From positions 56,594 to 120,593 of the forward strand of contig BQKZ01001681.1 in assembly GCA_036244855.1 (NCBI GenBank): a stretch of 64,000 nucleotides of DNA. Reading direction: 5' to 3'. Positions 62,940 through 64,000 of the stretch are shown here, one piece after another (position 1 is the first letter of the stretch; every line of letters starts with the position of its first letter). A program made the translations under genes and the position numbers. The stretch comes from Temnopleurus reevesii. Lineage: Eukaryota; Echinodermata; Echinoidea; Temnopleuroida; Temnopleuridae. The notes under the pieces are model-generated. The model searched no databases, was not told where the DNA came from, and was given only the letters and a program-made list of their open reading frames with translations.

Positions 62940-64000
62940 GTCTTGAATTCACTTTACAATTGACGATATTTTATTTTGCTGTTTTGATGGAGTGACATTA
63001 GCGAAAGGATATTGGTGCAAGGAACCATTTAATTATTGAAAGCAGTTTTTCTTGCATACAATTTACACACATTTCAGTAGGATATACCTCTTGTTGCCTT
63101 CATTACAAAATTGTATTTTGGGTACAGTGACTTAGTGAATACAATATCAATTCAACGGACTAGATTATCAGCTTTTACTCAGTGGAAAATAGCTCCAGAA
63201 TAATAGGCCTAGAGAAAGATCATTGCCAAAGGGAAAAGAAATTGCTTCTGTCAAACATAATCATACCCCTTAAAGGCCCTTAATAACTTGTGGATCTATA
63301 TTATTTGCTTGCACATAGCTATGGTACGATTTCTATTTCACACCTTGCAGTTTAACAGTAATTCTGAGCCTTATGGTTCAAATGACAATTGGTGTCAAAA
63401 TCACCTGAGATCATGGAACCTCACAAGTCTTCTCACATCAACAATTTTCAAACATTTTATAGAGATGTAAAGTTATTCCTGATACAAACAATCCTTTTCC
63501 TGGTCCAAAAGAACTCCATTATGGAGGGTGCCCACTGTACAATAGCTTTCCCATCTGGCGTACAAATACTGTTTGACCTGTTTTTATGTTATATGATTTA
63601 GAGGTATTTAATATAACACGATATAATCTATTTCCAAAAAAGTAAGTCAAACACTGATTCAATGCTCCTTTGTAATGCTATCGGAGCCAGCTTGTGATTG
63701 TTGTGTCCGCACAGTTCAAAGCACGTCATACAGATCTACTGTCCCATGATCCACTAAATTTTATGGACATAGTTTTTATCGTGTTAAATTTACACCATAC
63801 ATTGTTGGCTTTTATCACAACAGTTTATACAAGGTTGATTTCTGAATTTTTTTAAAATTTCAATTCTAATGAATGTTTGTATCTAAAATTATCATTTGTC
63901 TTATTTTATTTGTTTTGTAGATTAAATCGATGTGCTTCATTCATTTACTTTTGATTTATGTCAAATTTTGGTTCTGTAAATATATTAGCAACTACTATCA
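62940..64000. other. Non-genic stretch to window end
   Basis: No gene, RNA or transposon was recognised. The open frames at 63288-63601 are short and overlap. Confidence 0.4.

Noticed and set aside
1..64000. CRISPR arrays, operons, riboswitches, phage or plasmid modules
   Set aside because: No regularly spaced repeats with unique spacers and no prokaryotic gene organisation. The sequence is eukaryotic in repeats and gene structure.

Overview
The window reads as AT-rich nuclear DNA from a marine deuterostome, most likely an echinoderm such as a sea urchin. The evidence is an intronless Frizzled gene of the 1/2/7 class, tRNA-derived SINEs ending in (ATT)n, many short non-autonomous DNA transposons with clear target-site duplications, abundant ATC, GA and CA microsatellites, and a high local frequency of the palindrome TACATGTA. 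Nothing looks bacterial, viral or organellar. The species call is an inference from these traits, not from a match to a reference.

Only one protein-coding gene can be named. It is a Wnt receptor, Frizzled 1/2/7, in a single open exon on the minus strand (15953-17653). Its first ATG follows an in-frame stop. A CpG-richer 5' flank with a perfect TGACGTCA palindrome (17946-17953) lies upstream, and a long AT-rich 3' flank runs down to about 13.3 kb. The protein has a signal peptide, a ten-cysteine CRD, seven membrane spans and the KTxxxW Dishevelled motif. It differs from vertebrate relatives by an ETxV-less C-terminus and a long third extracellular loop.

Layout: 1-10 kb is non-genic sequence with large microsatellites. 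From 9 to 15.9 kb comes the 3' flank of Frizzled, carrying a pogo-like MITE, a foldback MITE and an old Harbinger-like MITE. Frizzled and its 5' flank occupy 15.95-18 kb. From 18 to 64 kb there is intronic or intergenic DNA with at least four copies of one Harbinger-like MITE family (13.1, 19.1, 27.9, 62.8 kb), tRNA-type SINEs (22.3, 39.1 and 39.3 kb, plus tail fragments), a 675-bp TIR element (38.0-38.7 kb), a 1.39-kb long-TIR TA-target element (55.9-57.3 kb), hairpin MITEs and a decayed tandem repeat (48.4-48.8 kb).

Between 19.7 and 55.6 kb there are scattered short segments with good splice-site signals and open frames (for example 21144-21213, 23523-23616, 25722-25788, 35549-35666 and 37663-37742). 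Some have mutually compatible phases. They may be exons of one or more unrecognised multi-exon genes on the plus strand, but I cannot identify a product and chance is a real alternative. They are therefore given as findings rather than as genes. I found no novel multi-gene system. The most distinctive content is the transposon population and the candidate cryptic spliced gene.
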